From: Bacteroidota bacterium
GTDB lineage: Bacteria > Bacteroidota > Bacteroidia > B-17B0 > Aurantibacillaceae
NCBI GenBank assembly: GCA_021155905.1
Contig: JAJNBG010000027.1
Coordinates: forward strand, 53,853 to 117,852
DNA: 64,000 nt
Direction of reading: 5' to 3'
The notes under the pieces were generated by a model. The model was not told the origin of the DNA. It was given only the letters and a program-made list of their open reading frames with translations, and did no database searches. The translations under genes and the position numbers were made by a program. Positions 17,932-27,351 of the stretch are shown here, one piece after another (position 1 is the first letter of the stretch; the number at the start of each line of letters is the position of its first letter).

Positions 17932-18914
17932 TGAAAGTTACTATTGACGGAATAGAAATTGATGTGCCTAAAGGCACCACAATTCTGGAAGCAGCACGAA
18001 TGATTGGCCCGGAGGTAGCTCCGCCCACCATGTGCTATTATTCTTCACTAAAAACCAGTGGTGGTTACTGCCGTACCTGTATCGTAAAAGTTACACAAGG
18101 TAGCGCTGCTAACCCAACTCCTATGCCTAAGCCGGTAGCAAGCTGCCGTACAGAAGTAATGGACGGAATGGTTGTTGAAAATACCATTAACAAAGATGTT
18201 TTGGAAGCACGTAAAGGTGTGGTTGAATTTTTATTAATGAACCATCCTTTGGATTGCCCGGTGTGTGACCAGGCAGGAGAATGCAGTTTGCAGGATCTTG
18301 GTTATGAGCATGGAGCAGCAAAAACGCGTTATGAATTTCCGCGCAGGGAGTTTGAACGCATTGATATCGGTAAGTACGTACAGCTACATATGAATCGTTG
18401 CATTATGTGTTTTCGTTGTGTGAAGGTGGCTGAGCAATTAACTGATAACCGTGTTCATGGTGTGATGCACCGTGGAGATGCGGCGGAAATCTCTACCTAT
18501 ATCGAGAACGTGATTGAAAATGAATTTTCCGGTAATGTGATTGATGTTTGCCCTGTAGGTGCTTTGACAGATAAAACTTTCCGTTTTAAATCACGAGTGT
18601 GGTTCACCAAACCTGTGGATGCAACCTGCGACTGCAAAAAATGTTCAGGAAAAGTGCGTTTATGGATGAAAGGTCCGGATGTATTGCGTGTGACATCCCG
18701 TAAAAACATTTGGGGAGAAGCAGAAGAGTTTATCTGTAATACCTGTCGATTTGAAAGAAAAAATGTATCCGACTGGAAAGTGGAAGGTCCTTCTCAGATT
18801 CACAGATCTAGTGTGATTTCTCAAAATCATTATAATCATTTAAATGAACTGAAAGTGCAAATTATGAAACAACAAAAAGCACTTGGTTTCATGGATATTA
18901 ATAAAAGACCTTAA
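17931..18914 (+). CDS. nuoG: NADH-quinone oxidoreductase subunit G, short form
   Basis: NuoG carries several iron-sulfur clusters of the peripheral arm. Visible in order are the 2Fe-2S ferredoxin domain (CYYSSLKTSGGYCRTCIVKV around residues 35-54, with a further Cys in PVASCRTEV), the His-Cys3 cluster site (HPLDCPVCDQAGECSLQD, about 103-120), a 4Fe-4S site (NRCIMCFRCVKVAE, plus VIDVCPVGALT) and a last four-Cys region (CDCKKCSGK and FICNTCRF). The protein then stops at 327 residues. E. coli NuoG is about 900 and includes a molybdopterin-oxidoreductase-like domain that is absent here. No frameshift is apparent, because nuoH starts 8 bases later. Short NuoG proteins are, to my recollection, usual in many Bacteroidota. 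Confidence 0.95.
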   Translation: MKVTIDGIEIDVPKGTTILEAARMIGPEVAPPTMCYYSSLKTSGGYCRTCIVKVTQGSAANPTPMPKPVASCRTEVMDGMVVENTINKDVLEARKGVVEFLLMNHPLDCPVCDQAGECSLQDLGYEHGAAKTRYEFPRREFERIDIGKYVQLHMNRCIMCFRCVKVAEQLTDNRVHGVMHRGDAAEISTYIENVIENEFSGNVIDVCPVGALTDKTFRFKSRVWFTKPVDATCDCKKCSGKVRLWMKGPDVLRVTSRKNIWGEAEEFICNTCRFERKNVSDWKVEGPSQIHRSSVISQNHYNHLNELKVQIMKQQKALGFMDINKRP

Positions 18915-18922
18915 TTAACTAT

Positions 18923-19978
18923 ATGACAGCATTTATAATTTACAAAGCCATCATGTGCGTAGGGGTGTTTCTTCTGTGTCTTGGTGCAGCAGCATACGCT
19001 ACGTTATGGGAAAGAAAGTTTGCTGCTTTTTTGCAGGATAGAAAAGGCCCGAGTCGTGCCGGATGGGGAGGAATTTTCCAGCCATTAGCCGATGGTGTAA
19101 AAATGTTCATGAAGGAAGAGATCATTCCGAATGTATCCAATCGTTCCTTGTTTATTTTGGGACCATGTTTGTTCATGATAACAGCAGTTATCACGAGTGC
19201 CGTGGTGCCCTGGGCCAAACCGGTTATGATTAACGGGCATATGTATGATATGCAGATCACGGATATTAATATTGGTGTGATTTATTTATTGGGAGTTGCT
19301 TCCATTGGAGTATACGGAATTATGATCGGGGGATGGGCATCCAATAATAAGTTTGCTTTATTAGGTGCCGTTCGTGCTTCTTCTCAAATGATCAGTTACG
19401 AAATTCCAATGGGAATTGCATTGATCGCATTAATTATTTCTTCCGGTGGTTCATTAAGTTTAAAAGAGATCGTAGAACAACAGGATGCAGGTTTCGCAAA
19501 TTTTGTTTGGCAGCCTTTAGGATTTTTAATTTTCTTTATCTGTGCGCTGGCAGAAACCAATCGTGCCCCCTTTGATTTACCGGAATGTGAAACTGAATTA
19601 GTTGGCGGATACCACACCGAGTATTCCTCTATGAAACTCGGATTGTTTTTGTTTGCAGAGTACATCAATATGTTCATATCATCAGCGGTGATTGCTACAA
19701 TGTATTTTGGAGGCTATAATTTTCCGTTCGCTCATGAGCTGTATGAGAAATTAGGATTGGCTGATGGTTCTGTCTGGATTTCCTTAATCGGATTTGGCGT
19801 TTTAATGGCCAAAATATTTGGATTCGTTTGTTTGTTCATGTGGATCCGTTGGACCTTACCGCGTTTCCGTTATGACCAGTTAATGAACTTAGGTTGGAAA
19901 ACGTTATTGCCATTATCATTATTTAATTTATTATTAACGATAGTGATTGAATATTTTAGAGGAAACATTCATTTTTAG
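18923..19978 (+). CDS. nuoH: NADH-quinone oxidoreductase subunit H
   Basis: NuoH is the membrane subunit at the base of the quinone channel. The 351 residues hold about eight transmembrane helices. Family signatures are ERKFAAFLQDRKGPSRAGWGG, LQPLADGVKMFMKEE-type text (FQPLADGVKMFMKEEIIP), the long acidic loop NRAPFDLPECETELVGGYHTEYS and the C-terminal WTLPRFRYDQLMNLGWK. The acidic loop is thought to couple quinone chemistry to proton movement. It follows nuoG by 8 bases and precedes nuoI by 12. Confidence 0.98.
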   Translation: MTAFIIYKAIMCVGVFLLCLGAAAYATLWERKFAAFLQDRKGPSRAGWGGIFQPLADGVKMFMKEEIIPNVSNRSLFILGPCLFMITAVITSAVVPWAKPVMINGHMYDMQITDINIGVIYLLGVASIGVYGIMIGGWASNNKFALLGAVRASSQMISYEIPMGIALIALIISSGGSLSLKEIVEQQDAGFANFVWQPLGFLIFFICALAETNRAPFDLPECETELVGGYHTEYSSMKLGLFLFAEYINMFISSAVIATMYFGGYNFPFAHELYEKLGLADGSVWISLIGFGVLMAKIFGFVCLFMWIRWTLPRFRYDQLMNLGWKTLLPLSLFNLLLTIVIEYFRGNIHF

Positions 19979-19990
19979 AAGGAGTAGAAA

Positions 19991-20596
19991 ATGCAATTAA
20001 CAAATAGAAAAGTAGTCGTATCAAATAAAAAGCAAAGTTTTGCTGAAAAATTATATTTACCGGCTATTGCCAAGGGAATGATCATTACGGCAAGTCACTT
20101 GTTTAAGAAGCCACCAACCATTATGTATCCGGAGCAAAAGCGTCCAATCGCACCTGTGTGGCGCGGACAACATGTTTTAAAACGTGATGAGAATGGCGCG
20201 GAACGTTGTACCTCTTGCGGGATGTGTGCGATTGCTTGCCCTGCTGAAGCAATTACCATGACCAGCGGTGAACGGAAAAAAGGAGAAGAACATTTATACC
20301 GTGAAGAAAAATATGCGGCAACCTATGAAATTGATATGCTGCGTTGTATTTTCTGTGGTTTATGCGAAGAGGCTTGCCCTAAAGAAGCTATCTTCTTAAC
20401 TGATCGTTTAGTGGATGTTGAATTTGAGCGTAATGATTTTATTTACGGAAAGGATAAGTTGGTGGAAAAAATTGACAAACGCATTGACGTCACAAAACGC
20501 CAGACTCCGGAAGTTTTGGCTTTTAAAAAAATCCCGGGATTAATGCACAATAAATTGTTTGACGATAAAAAATTAAATAAAGGCAACAAACACTAA
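19991..20596 (+). CDS. nuoI: NADH-quinone oxidoreductase subunit I
   Basis: NuoI is the 23-kDa-type ferredoxin-like subunit carrying two 4Fe-4S clusters (N6a and N6b). Both CxxCxxCxxxCP motifs are present: CTSCGMCAIACPAEAI (about residues 72-87) and CIFCGLCEEACPKEAI (about 117-132). The N-terminal region is amphipathic and probably lies along the membrane. The 201-residue length is usual for this phylum. Confidence 0.97.
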   Translation: MQLTNRKVVVSNKKQSFAEKLYLPAIAKGMIITASHLFKKPPTIMYPEQKRPIAPVWRGQHVLKRDENGAERCTSCGMCAIACPAEAITMTSGERKKGEEHLYREEKYAATYEIDMLRCIFCGLCEEACPKEAIFLTDRLVDVEFERNDFIYGKDKLVEKIDKRIDVTKRQTPEVLAFKKIPGLMHNKLFDDKKLNKGNKH

Positions 20597-20605
20597 AATA
20601 CATTT

Positions 20606-21145
20606 ATGTTAGGATACACAATTACACAATGGCTTTTCGGGATTTTATCTTTCCTTGCTATTATGTTCGCGCTCATGGTGGTTTTTACGCGTAACCCCGT
20701 TAATTCAGTTTTATATTTAGTATTGACGTTCTTTTGCATTGCCGGACATTATTTATTATTAAACGCGCAGTTCCTGGCAGTGGTTCATATTGTGGTATAT
20801 GCGGGTGCTATCATGGTGCTCTTTCTATTCATTATCATGTTAATGAACCTGAATGCGGACACGGAACCACGTAAACATATCGGTACCCGGTTCATTGCCG
20901 GCATGGTTGGTGGTATTTTACTATTTGTGATGGTAGGTGCTTTAAGAGGTGCAGAACAACTACAATTGGTACAAGGTGGCGCTTCACAAATTGGTTTGGT
21001 TAAAAACCTGGGTAAAGTATTGTTCAGTGAATTCTTATTTCCATTCGAGATCGCTTCTATTTTATTACTGGCTGCCCTGGTTGGTGCCATTATGATTGGA
21101 AAACGCGATACCAATATTAACTCAAAAGAAAATACAAATTCATAA
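20606..21145 (+). CDS. nuoJ: NADH-quinone oxidoreductase subunit J
   Basis: NuoJ is a membrane subunit next to NuoH and NuoK. Five transmembrane helices are visible in 179 residues. The conserved helix-3 region VVHIVVYAGAIMVLFLFIIMLMN, containing the pi-bulge Tyr-Ala-Gly-Ala, is intact. It lies 9 bases after nuoI and 12 bases before nuoK. Confidence 0.96.
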   Translation: MLGYTITQWLFGILSFLAIMFALMVVFTRNPVNSVLYLVLTFFCIAGHYLLLNAQFLAVVHIVVYAGAIMVLFLFIIMLMNLNADTEPRKHIGTRFIAGMVGGILLFVMVGALRGAEQLQLVQGGASQIGLVKNLGKVLFSEFLFPFEIASILLLAALVGAIMIGKRDTNINSKENTNS

Positions 21146-21157
21146 ATTTAAAATATT

Positions 21158-21469
21158 ATGTTAAACGGAATTCCTATTAATTTTTACATCATGTTGAGCG
21201 CCGTGCTTTTTATCATTGGTGTGGTGGGTGTTATGGCGCGCAGAAACGCGATCATTATTTTTATGTGCATTGAGTTAATGTTGAATGCGGTGAATTTATT
21301 ATTGGTGGCTTTTTCAACTTTACATAATGACGCTTCAGGTCAGGTATTTGTATTCTTTATTATGGCGGTTGCTGCGGCTGAGGTTGCGGTTGGTTTAGCT
21401 ATCTTATCGATGGTGTATCGTAATTTCAAAAGTATTGACATTGATTTATTAAGCAGATTAAAGAACTAG
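21158..21469 (+). CDS. nuoK: NADH-quinone oxidoreductase subunit K
   Basis: NuoK is the small 103-residue MrpC-like membrane subunit with three helices. The conserved intramembrane glutamates are present in [15 protein letters not shown] and in [17 protein letters not shown]. These residues are part of the hydrophilic axis for proton translocation. nuoL starts 3 bases after its stop. Confidence 0.97.
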   Translation: MLNGIPINFYIMLSAVLFIIGVVGVMARRNAIIIFMCIELMLNAVNLLLVAFSTLHNDASGQVFVFFIMAVAAAEVAVGLAILSMVYRNFKSIDIDLLSRLKN

Positions 21470-21472
21470 TAT

Positions 21473-23362
21473 ATGATTAAATTAGTAGCACTTATCCCAT
21501 TATTCCCTTTATTAGGATTTATAATAAACGGATTCTTTGGAAAAAAAATCAGCAAAAACGCTTCCGGATGGATTGCGAGTTTAGCTGTATTAGCATCCTT
21601 CATAGTGTCGGTATTAATCTTTATCGATCTCGAGGAGCATAAAGAAATGACCTCTCATGTGGTGCCATTATTTTCGTGGATCAATTCAGATACATTGAAA
21701 ATCCCATTTGAATTTTTAGTGGATCCTTTGTCTTCATGGTTTTTGCTGATCATTACCGGTATCGGTTTCCTGATCCATATTTATTCTATCGGGTACATGC
21801 ATGATGATGAAGGATTCTCCCGTTTTTTCACGTATTTGAATTTATTCGTATTCTTCATGTTATTACTCGTGTTAGGTAATAATTACCTGATCATGTTTGT
21901 GGGTTGGGAAGGTGTTGGTTTATGTTCTTATTTACTGATCGGTTTCTGGTTCAAAAATACAGCTTATAACAATGCTGCTAAGAAAGCCTTTATCATGAAC
22001 CGTGTGGGTGATTTAGGGTTCTTGTTAGGGATCATTTTAATATTTGTGACATTTGGAAGTATTTCTTTTGGTGAAGTATTTTCGATTGCATCGAGCGGAA
22101 GTGAAACGACAGTAACAGCAATTGCTTTATTATTGTTTATTGGTGCTATGGGTAAATCAGCGCAGCTGCCATTATACACCTGGTTGCCTGATGCGATGGC
22201 GGGTCCGACACCTGTTTCTGCCTTGATCCACGCTGCTACCATGGTAACTGCCGGCATCTATATGATCGTTCGTTCCAATGTATTTTATTCCATGTCAGAA
22301 AGTGCTTCTCATGTCGTGGCGGTTGTCGGTGTAGCCACTGCCTTATTTGCTGCGACGATTGGGTTATTTCAAAACGACATCAAAAAAGTACTGGCATATT
22401 CAACAGTCTCTCAATTGGGATTAATGTTTTTGGGATTAGGTGTTGGTGCATACAGTTCATCAGTATTTCACGTTACTACTCACGCATTCTTTAAAGCTTT
22501 ATTATTCTTAGGCGCAGGATCTGTGATTCATGCCATGGGTGGCGAGCAGGACATTCGTAAAATGGGTGGTTTATGGAGACATTTGCCAATCACAGGAAAA
22601 GTAATGGCAATTGGGACTTTAGCTATTAGTGGATTCCCTTTATTATCAGGTTTCTTTTCAAAAGATGAGATCCTGGCACATACGTATGAGCATAGTCCAA
22701 CCTTGTGGTTTTTTGGCCAGGTAGCTTCGATTCTTACTGCATTTTACATGTTCAGATTATTATTCTTAACATTCTTCGGTAAATTTAGAGGGACACACGA
22801 ACAGGAACATCATTTACACGAGTCGCCAAGCACAATGACAATTCCATTAATTGTTTTAGCAATATTATCAATATTTGGCGGTGTATTAGGCTTACCTGAA
22901 TTTTGGGGAACAACCAATTGGTTTCATCATCATCTAGATCCAATTATAGCACATAAAAATCCTAGTATTTTAAATCATGCCAAAGAATGGACTTTAATGT
23001 TCATAGCAACAGCAGCCGCTTTAGCAACTATTTTCTTTGCTTACATGGTGTATATTAAAAATCAGATTTTACCGGAGACAAATGATCAGAAATTAACCGG
23101 CGTTAAGAAGTTGATTTATAATAAGTATTATGTGGATGAATTATATGATGCTGTAATCCGGAAACCGTTAGATGTTCTTTCCGTTGCGTTCTATAAGTTT
23201 ATGGATTTGCAGGTGGTTGACGGTATTGTAAATGGCGTTGGAAGTGCGGTTAATGGCATCAGTTCGGTTGTGCGTAGAGTGCAAACAGGCCATATCGGAT
23301 TATACATTTTTGGGATGGTGGCAGGGATTATTGCCATTTTATTTTTCACGTTCATAAAGTAA
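21473..23362 (+). CDS. nuoL: NADH-quinone oxidoreductase subunit L
   Basis: NuoL is the distal antiporter-like subunit, which pumps protons. The 629 residues carry about 15-16 helices and the long lateral helix near the C-terminus. Family signatures include FVGWEGVGLCSYLLIGFWF (with the key Glu in helix 5), LPDAMAGPTPVSALIHAATMVTAGIY, FFKALLFLGAGSVIHAMGGEQD and LSGFFSKDEIL. The C-terminal 80 residues (KKLIYNKYYVDELYDAV onward) are typical. It is 22 bases ahead of nuoM. Confidence 0.98.
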   Translation: MIKLVALIPLFPLLGFIINGFFGKKISKNASGWIASLAVLASFIVSVLIFIDLEEHKEMTSHVVPLFSWINSDTLKIPFEFLVDPLSSWFLLIITGIGFLIHIYSIGYMHDDEGFSRFFTYLNLFVFFMLLLVLGNNYLIMFVGWEGVGLCSYLLIGFWFKNTAYNNAAKKAFIMNRVGDLGFLLGIILIFVTFGSISFGEVFSIASSGSETTVTAIALLLFIGAMGKSAQLPLYTWLPDAMAGPTPVSALIHAATMVTAGIYMIVRSNVFYSMSESASHVVAVVGVATALFAATIGLFQNDIKKVLAYSTVSQLGLMFLGLGVGAYSSSVFHVTTHAFFKALLFLGAGSVIHAMGGEQDIRKMGGLWRHLPITGKVMAIGTLAISGFPLLSGFFSKDEILAHTYEHSPTLWFFGQVASILTAFYMFRLLFLTFFGKFRGTHEQEHHLHESPSTMTIPLIVLAILSIFGGVLGLPEFWGTTNWFHHHLDPIIAHKNPSILNHAKEWTLMFIATAAALATIFFAYMVYIKNQILPETNDQKLTGVKKLIYNKYYVDELYDAVIRKPLDVLSVAFYKFMDLQVVDGIVNGVGSAVNGISSVVRRVQTGHIGLYIFGMVAGIIAILFFTFIK

Positions 23363-23384
23363 TTTAAATAATAAAAGAAAATAT

Positions 23385-24848
23385 ATGTTAGTTGGCTTAT
23401 TAATTATTATACCTCTTATTGCAAGTTTATTGGTGTTTTTCACTAAGGGAAACACCAGCAGAACCGTTGCACTGGGTTTATCCGTTGTTGAATTTATCTT
23501 AGCATTAGCCGTATTATTCCAGTACAAGCACAATCCTGCAAGTGCCAGCCTGATGCTGAATTGTCCATGGGTGGAGTCTCTTGGAATTTATTTTGCCGTA
23601 AGCGTGGACGCTTTATCCATGTTAATGGTGTTATTAACCACCTTCTTAGTACCACTGATTATTTTATCGTCTTTCAATACCACGTATGAAAAACCAAATT
23701 CATTTTATGGATTGATCTTATTAATGCAAATGGCTTTAATTGGTGTGTTCACTGCGAATGATGGATTTTTGTTTTACGTATTCTGGGAGCTTGCTTTAAT
23801 CCCTATCTATTTTATATGCCTGGTTTGGGGTGGAGAAAACAGGGGTCGCATAACATTCAAATTTTTTGTTTATACATTACTAGGATCGTTATTCATGCTG
23901 GTTGGTTTAATTTATTTATACAACCACACAGGCTTCGATACAGGAATAAAATCTTGGGCCGTTAATGATCTGTATATTGCCGGTAAGTCTTTAAGTTTAA
24001 ATCAGCAGTCATTTGTATTCTGGTGCATCTTTTTAGCTTTCGGAATTAAGATGCCTGTTTTTCCTTTGCATACCTGGCAACCTGATACATATGTAACCGC
24101 ACCAACTCAGGGAACCATGCTCCTTTCCGGTATCATGTTGAAAATGGGAACCTTTGGTTTAATTAAATGGTTATTGCCAATTGCACCGTTAGCATTAGAG
24201 AAATGGGGCGGTTTAGTGATCGGCTTATCAGTGTTTGGAATTATTTATGCTTCCTGTATTGCCATCGTTCAAAAGGATTATAAACGTTTAATTGCCTATT
24301 CATCCATTGCGCACGTTGGTTTAATTGCAGCGGGAATATTGTCCTGCAATCAGCAAGGTATCCAGGGAGCCGTGATGCAAATGTTAGCACATGGTATCAA
24401 TGTGGTTGGTTTATTTTTGATTGCCGATATACTAATGCGCCACACCGGAACACGTGAGATGGATAAGTTAGGAGGTATCAGAAACATGAATGGAAATTTT
24501 GCCGTTTTATTTCTGATTATCATGTTGGGTTCTGTAGCGTTACCGCTAACCAATGGGTTTGTTGGCGAGTTTTTATTAATCAATGGTGTGTATCAGTATG
24601 GTCCGTGGATCGCCGCATTTGCAGGGTTAACGGTAATATTGGGTGCTGTATATATGCTACGCAGTTACCAGGCTATTATGTTGGGAGAGAGAAGAGACTC
24701 AGCCATTGCTTTCGGCTCACTGGCATCTTCAGACAAATGGGTGTTGTATATTATTTGTTTCACAATCATTGCTTTCGGAGTCTATCCAAAGCCATTGAAT
24801 GATCTGGCAGAAGAAGGAACAAAAGCAATTTTAACTTATATAAAATAA
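23385..24848 (+). CDS. nuoM: NADH-quinone oxidoreductase subunit M
   Basis: NuoM is the middle antiporter-like proton-pumping subunit of complex I. The 487 residues show FYVFWELALIPIYFIC with the conserved helix-5 Glu, then FPLHTWQPDTYVTAPTQGTMLLSG, AYSSIAHVGLIAAG and LPLTNGFVGEFLLI. These features separate it from NuoL and NuoN. A 43-base gap without a hairpin separates it from nuoN. Confidence 0.98.
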   Translation: MLVGLLIIIPLIASLLVFFTKGNTSRTVALGLSVVEFILALAVLFQYKHNPASASLMLNCPWVESLGIYFAVSVDALSMLMVLLTTFLVPLIILSSFNTTYEKPNSFYGLILLMQMALIGVFTANDGFLFYVFWELALIPIYFICLVWGGENRGRITFKFFVYTLLGSLFMLVGLIYLYNHTGFDTGIKSWAVNDLYIAGKSLSLNQQSFVFWCIFLAFGIKMPVFPLHTWQPDTYVTAPTQGTMLLSGIMLKMGTFGLIKWLLPIAPLALEKWGGLVIGLSVFGIIYASCIAIVQKDYKRLIAYSSIAHVGLIAAGILSCNQQGIQGAVMQMLAHGINVVGLFLIADILMRHTGTREMDKLGGIRNMNGNFAVLFLIIMLGSVALPLTNGFVGEFLLINGVYQYGPWIAAFAGLTVILGAVYMLRSYQAIMLGERRDSAIAFGSLASSDKWVLYIICFTIIAFGVYPKPLNDLAEEGTKAILTYIK

Positions 24849-24891
24849 AAAATCAATTGACGGTTTTAAGTCATAAATCTTAAGTAAATAT

Positions 24892-26280
24892 ATGAAAGGT
24901 CTTTTTATTATTAGCGGATTAGGGGTTTTAGCCATGCTGGCCGAAATTTTTAAATTCAAAAAACTACTGTACCCATTAGTGCTGATTGGAATTCTGGCTG
25001 CTTACGCAACAAATTTCATGGAATGGAACAACAATCTTAATATTCCAATGTTCAGTAACATGATCCGTTTTGATAACGTAGCATTGGCATTCAGTGGAGT
25101 GATATTAGTAACTGCATTTTTCTGGTTTATTTTAGCGAATGATTATTTTGAACAGGATCACGTAACCGATCATTTCGCTTTGGTATTATTTGCATTGGTG
25201 GGAGCAATTATGCTGACTGCTTTCAGTAATATGACCACGTTGTTCTTAGGCATTGAAATCCTTTCTATACCAATGTATGTTTTAGCTGCAAGTCGCAAAC
25301 GCGATCTGGCATCTAATGAGGCAGGCTTTAAATACCTGATCATGGGGTCATTTGCTTCCGGTTTCTTATTATTTGGTATCGCTTTGATTTATGGAGCCAC
25401 CGGTAGTTTTGATTTGATGGCGATTCGTTCTTTTATTTCTCATGCTCAGGGTAGTTTACCTGTATTCTTTTACGCAGGCGTGTTAATGGTTTTGGTAGCC
25501 ATGTTATTTAAAGTAAGTGCGGCACCCTTTCATTTCTGGGCACCGGATGTATACGAAGGCTCTCCAACAGTCATTACTGCACTGATGAGTACCATTGTCA
25601 AAACGGCGGCCTTCGCAGCCTTTATGCATTTATTCTTAGTTGTTTTCGGTGGTGTGAGCCAAACCTGGAGTATGGTATTAGCAGTGGTAATTGCATTATC
25701 ACTGGTTGTATCAAATATCACGGCTGCTACACAGGAAAGTGTAAAGCGTATGTTGGCTTACTCAAGTATTAGTCATGCGGCTTTCATGTTAATGGCAATA
25801 TTGGCTAATAACAGAGGATGGGCAAGTATCAATGCGATTCTTTATTATTCGTTAGCGTATTCTATTGGTTCCATTTTAGCCTTTACCGTTTTGTATAACG
25901 TGTCTAAATCAAGAAATAGTTCAAATATTGAAGCGTTCAACGGTCTTGGAAAGCGTCACCCTTTTATGGCTGCCTGCATGGTCATTGCCATGTTGTCTTT
26001 AGCGGGTATTCCGGTAACAGCAGGTTTTTTTGCAAAGTATTTTGTGTTTTCAGTAATGATCGGCACCTCTTTTAAATGGTTGATTATTCTGGCAATTTTA
26101 ACTTCTGCCGTTGGTGTATACTATTATTTCAAAGTGATCATCGCGATGTACTTTAAAAAGGACGACTCACAGGAAGACGTGGTCATGGAAACATCACATG
26201 TTTTATTGTTAGCCATCACAGCATTATTTACCATAGTGTTGGGGTTGATTCCAAACTATGTGATTGAAATTTTTACCTAG
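24892..26280 (+). CDS. nuoN: NADH-quinone oxidoreductase subunit N
   Basis: NuoN is the third antiporter-like proton-pumping subunit and the last gene of the operon. The 462 residues show LFLGIEILSIPMYVLAASRKRD with the conserved Glu, then SAAPFHFWAPDVYEGSPTVITALMS, MLAYSSISHAAFMLMA and LAGIPVTAGFFAKYFVF. With it, the operon holds all 14 core subunits, including the NADH-oxidising E, F and G. The enzyme should therefore use NADH directly. I see no strong hairpin terminator after its stop. Confidence 0.98.
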   Translation: MKGLFIISGLGVLAMLAEIFKFKKLLYPLVLIGILAAYATNFMEWNNNLNIPMFSNMIRFDNVALAFSGVILVTAFFWFILANDYFEQDHVTDHFALVLFALVGAIMLTAFSNMTTLFLGIEILSIPMYVLAASRKRDLASNEAGFKYLIMGSFASGFLLFGIALIYGATGSFDLMAIRSFISHAQGSLPVFFYAGVLMVLVAMLFKVSAAPFHFWAPDVYEGSPTVITALMSTIVKTAAFAAFMHLFLVVFGGVSQTWSMVLAVVIALSLVVSNITAATQESVKRMLAYSSISHAAFMLMAILANNRGWASINAILYYSLAYSIGSILAFTVLYNVSKSRNSSNIEAFNGLGKRHPFMAACMVIAMLSLAGIPVTAGFFAKYFVFSVMIGTSFKWLIILAILTSAVGVYYYFKVIIAMYFKKDDSQEDVVMETSHVLLLAITALFTIVLGLIPNYVIEIFT

Positions 26281-26360
26281 TCTTGCATTAACTTCGGATT
26301 TTTTAATATTTTAATTGAAAACCTTTTTTATTGCCTATTTTAGTATTTAGTCTGCTAAAA

Positions 26361-26391
26361 TTTGACATTCATCGATTTATTTTTATCTTTG
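26361..26391 (+). promoter_or_regulatory. Bacteroidota-type promoter of the universal stress gene
   Basis: TTTG (26361-26364), exactly 19 bases, then TATCTTTG (26384-26391), a full match to the published Bacteroidota consensus, 16 bases before the ATG. This is the clearest promoter in the window. Confidence 0.75.
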
Positions 26392-26407
26392 TTTAAAACT
26401 GCTTTTT

Positions 26408-27235
26408 ATGCTTCTAAAAGAAAATAGTTCTATTTTAATCCCGGTTGATTTCTCAAAACAATCTTTAATTGCAATTGAGCAATCTTATAACCTGGCTAAA
26501 TTCTTAAAAGCTAAAATTATCATCATGCATGCTGCTCCTAACAGCAACCATGAGCACGATAAAGAACTGGAAGAAATCGTATCGAAAGTGACTAAAGAAA
26601 GTGGTCAACCTGCCGAGTTTTTAAATCTCAAGGGAGATATTTACGAGTTGATTGATAAAAAAGCAGAGGAATTAGGTTGCGCCTTAATTGTCATAGGATT
26701 AGATACACAAGTCAGATTCAGAAGTTTCTTAGGTGGTACAAACGTGAGTAAATTCATTAAAAATGCTCCTTGTCCTGTTATTACTATGCGTTCAAAGGAT
26801 CAGCGTAATAGCTGTTCCAATATTTTAATGCCCATTGATATGAGTGCCGAGAGCCGGGAAAAGGTTGGGATTACAGTGCAATTGGCAAAACATTACAAAG
26901 CCACTATACGAATTGTTTCCGTGTTTAGCCCAAATGATGAGAAATATGAAAACAACCTGTTGCCATATTTAAACCAGGTTAAAAAATTCATAAAGGAACG
27001 TGGTGTTGAATGTACGAACCGATCGATTCCTTCAAACAATCCGGCAGAGGCAATTGTTACCTACGCAAATAACAATGACATTGATTTGATCGTTTTGATG
27101 AATAAGAAAGACACAAGCATCAATGAATTGATGGGGGGCGCCTCTACTTCCATTAAAATTGTTGAATCCAGCAATGTTCCCGTATTATCCGTTCACCCGA
27201 TGAAACGTGAGAGCATCAGCAGTGGTATTCACTAG
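26408..27235 (+). CDS. Tandem universal stress protein (UspA-like)
   Basis: This is a cytoplasmic protein of 275 residues made of two UspA-like domains. The first domain (about 1-135) starts SSILIPVDFSKQSLIAIEQS and ends NAPCPVITM. The second (about 136-268) starts NILMPIDMSAESREK and ends SSNVPVLSV. The late loops read FLGGTNVSKF and LMGGASTSIK, which resemble but do not exactly match the GxxGxxxxxxxxxG(S/T) ATP-binding loop, so nucleotide binding is uncertain. It has its own strong promoter just before the start. It lies between nuo and an AsmA-like gene and is probably monocistronic. Confidence 0.93.
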   Translation: MLLKENSSILIPVDFSKQSLIAIEQSYNLAKFLKAKIIIMHAAPNSNHEHDKELEEIVSKVTKESGQPAEFLNLKGDIYELIDKKAEELGCALIVIGLDTQVRFRSFLGGTNVSKFIKNAPCPVITMRSKDQRNSCSNILMPIDMSAESREKVGITVQLAKHYKATIRIVSVFSPNDEKYENNLLPYLNQVKKFIKERGVECTNRSIPSNNPAEAIVTYANNNDIDLIVLMNKKDTSINELMGGASTSIKIVESSNVPVLSVHPMKRESISSGIH

Positions 27236-27351
27236 TCTCTAAGTCCTATATCCCTTCCCTCTTTATCTGTAAAATATGCAAAACATAATTTGTAGTTTAC
27301 AAGTAATTTGACCGGAAATTTTAGTTCTTTATACTGTAACTTGATCCGGTA

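Noticed and set aside
17929..18914. Possible frameshift or truncation of nuoG
   Set aside because: The last Cys region is followed by a natural stop and nuoH begins 8 bases later; a short form is more likely than damage.
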